A stretch of 64,000 bases of DNA from Salibacteraceae bacterium (GTDB lineage: Bacteria; Bacteroidota; Bacteroidia; Flavobacteriales_G; Salibacteraceae), in assembly GCA_018401875.1 (NCBI GenBank), contig JAGYJZ010000011.1, positions 1-64,000 on the forward strand, read 5' to 3'. Every line of letters starts with the position of its first letter. Position 1 is the first letter of the stretch. Positions 63,325-64,000 of this stretch are shown piece after piece. The notes under the pieces are model-generated. The model made no database searches, was not told the DNA's origin, and was given only the letters and a program-made list of their open reading frames with translations. The position numbers were made by a program, and so were the translations under genes.

Positions 63325-64000
63325 CTACAATTAAGTATTTTGAAATGCTCCAAAACAGCTTTGGAGACAAAATAATGAGCTTTCCATTTTCAATTTTATA
63401 GCTTTCAGTAGGATGGTCAGTGACCAATTTGATTTTAGTGACACCTACCTCAAACGATTCAAATTCACGAATATCATAAGGAGTGAACGCCAATCGATCT
63501 AAGTCACTATTCACACCTCCACTTTTCAATAAACCGCCTTTTTCCAATACGCCAGATTTGATCAAGTCTCTTCGGGTGCCAATGGCCACATAAGCCGTGT
63601 TCAGGTTGTTTTTGAGCTCCTTCATTTGTGCTTCCATTGAAGATAGGTTCCCTTCCATCGATTGCAAATTCTCTTGCAACACCATTTTATCTACTTCTGC
63701 TTGCATGTATTCGTTAAACATATCCTTGAAATCAGTCCCTAAACTGCCGAGGTCATGATTCAATCGAGCAAGGCGAAGGTTGTTATTCATCACCTTTTCT
63801 TCCATCGAACTAATGATTGAAAAAAGATTCATAGAAGTGGAGCTGCTTGCACTAAGGTTGCTTTCTAGCCGTTGGATATACGACTGATTGAGCGCCATGA
63901 TTTGTTTCATTTTATCTGCATTCAATCGGATGGCATCTCCATTTGCCTCGGGAGATTTCATCTGCTCCATCAATTCCCCTTCTATCGCTTTCATGCTTAG
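63314..64000 (-). CDS. coiled-coil surface protein, Cbp1-like (partial, cut at window end)
   Basis: The minus-strand frame is open to the window edge, so the 5' end is missing; an internal ATG is at 63994. About 230 residues are visible. A long helical coiled-coil (about 40-150 of the visible part, LNQSYIQRLESNLSASSS, MEEKVMNNNLRLARLNHDLG, MEGNLSSMEAQMKELKNNLN) is followed by a compact beta domain (YKIENGKLIILSPKLFWSIS) that ends the protein. This resembles the Cbp1-type collagen-binding adhesin family of Bacteroidota, from memory, and could equally be another coiled-coil lipoprotein. The gene converges with the AlkB-like gene (11-base overlap). Confidence 0.6.
   Translation of the reverse strand, partial: LSMKAIEGELMEQMKSPEANGDAIRLNADKMKQIMALNQSYIQRLESNLSASSSTSMNLFSIISSMEEKVMNNNLRLARLNHDLGSLGTDFKDMFNEYMQAEVDKMVLQENLQSMEGNLSSMEAQMKELKNNLNTAYVAIGTRRDLIKSGVLEKGGLLKSGGVNSDLDRLAFTPYDIREFESFEVGVTKIKLVTDHPTESYKIENGKLIILSPKLFWSISKYLIVVTD

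Overview
The window is a chromosomal segment of a Bacteroidota bacterium, most likely from the Flavobacteriia (Flavobacteriales, Cryomorphaceae-like). The evidence is type IX secretion (T9SS) genes porV, porU, porP/sprF-like and gldJ; several surface proteins with T9SS C-terminal sorting domains; families typical of the phylum (DUF4286, IPExxxVDY, choice-of-anchor V, 409-residue Glu/Leu/Phe/Val dehydrogenase); and promoters with a TAnnTTTG -7 box instead of a classical -10. Gene start sites are mostly not preceded by a strong Shine-Dalgarno sequence. Most of the window is ordinary housekeeping chromosome.

Layout. 0.1-7.5 kb: a cytochrome-like lipoprotein, an unknown lipoprotein, a GNAT acetyltransferase and aspartate kinase on the plus strand. 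They face a minus-strand run of a phosphoglycerate-dehydrogenase-like protein, an OmpA-domain protein, mgtE, rsmA and a DUF4286 protein. 7.6-13.2 kb: a giant thrombospondin-type-3-repeat T9SS protein on the minus strand, broken by a one-base frameshift in a G homopolymer and without a recognisable signal peptide. 13.5-18.4 kb: leuS, a DUF3108 protein and an M23 peptidase. 18.4-31.4 kb: pdhC, pdhA, cdd, ispF, porV and porU (minus), then porP, gldJ and murF (plus). This is the conserved flavobacterial secretion/gliding neighbourhood. 31.4-41.3 kb: acyl-CoA dehydrogenase (minus) diverging from anmK, a glutamate-family dehydrogenase, an MscS channel, nhaD, exbB-exbD-tonB, folC and an HNH/NUMOD4-like protein.

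41.3-49.8 kb is the least ordinary part. It has an ECF sigma factor overlapping a membrane-anchored partner with a TonB_C-like domain; a small cassette (DUF433 and DUF5615 toxin-antitoxin-like pair plus a frameshifted DUF6970 lipoprotein) bracketed by two 80-bp palindromic repeats; a T9SS heme-motif protein; an ABC-F ATPase; a membrane protein; a membrane-bound LytTR regulator; and a tRNA-Val locus with 83-bp tandem repeats carrying copies of the tRNA 3' end and a tRNA pseudogene interrupted by a palindrome.

49.8-64 kb: a CPA1 sodium/proton antiporter fused to a cyclic-nucleotide-binding domain, purN, a nitroreductase, the acpP-fabF-rnc-IPExxxVDY-pyk block (fatty-acid synthesis, RNase III, pyruvate kinase), a pair of unknown exported proteins, a VOC protein, a family-4 glycosyltransferase, a possible orphan T9SS sorting-domain fragment, an AlkB-like hydroxylase, and a coiled-coil protein cut by the window edge.

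How the genes work together: PorV and PorU receive and cleave T9SS cargo at the outer membrane, and PorP and GldJ belong to the same secretion/gliding machinery. At least two proteins here are probable cargo (the giant TSP3 protein and the choice-of-anchor V protein), with two more candidates. No phage, CRISPR array or classical insertion sequence was seen. I found no clear undescribed system. The strongest anomalies are the repeat-bracketed cassette, the tRNA-Val repeat locus, and two homopolymer frameshifts that are either assembly errors or real switches.
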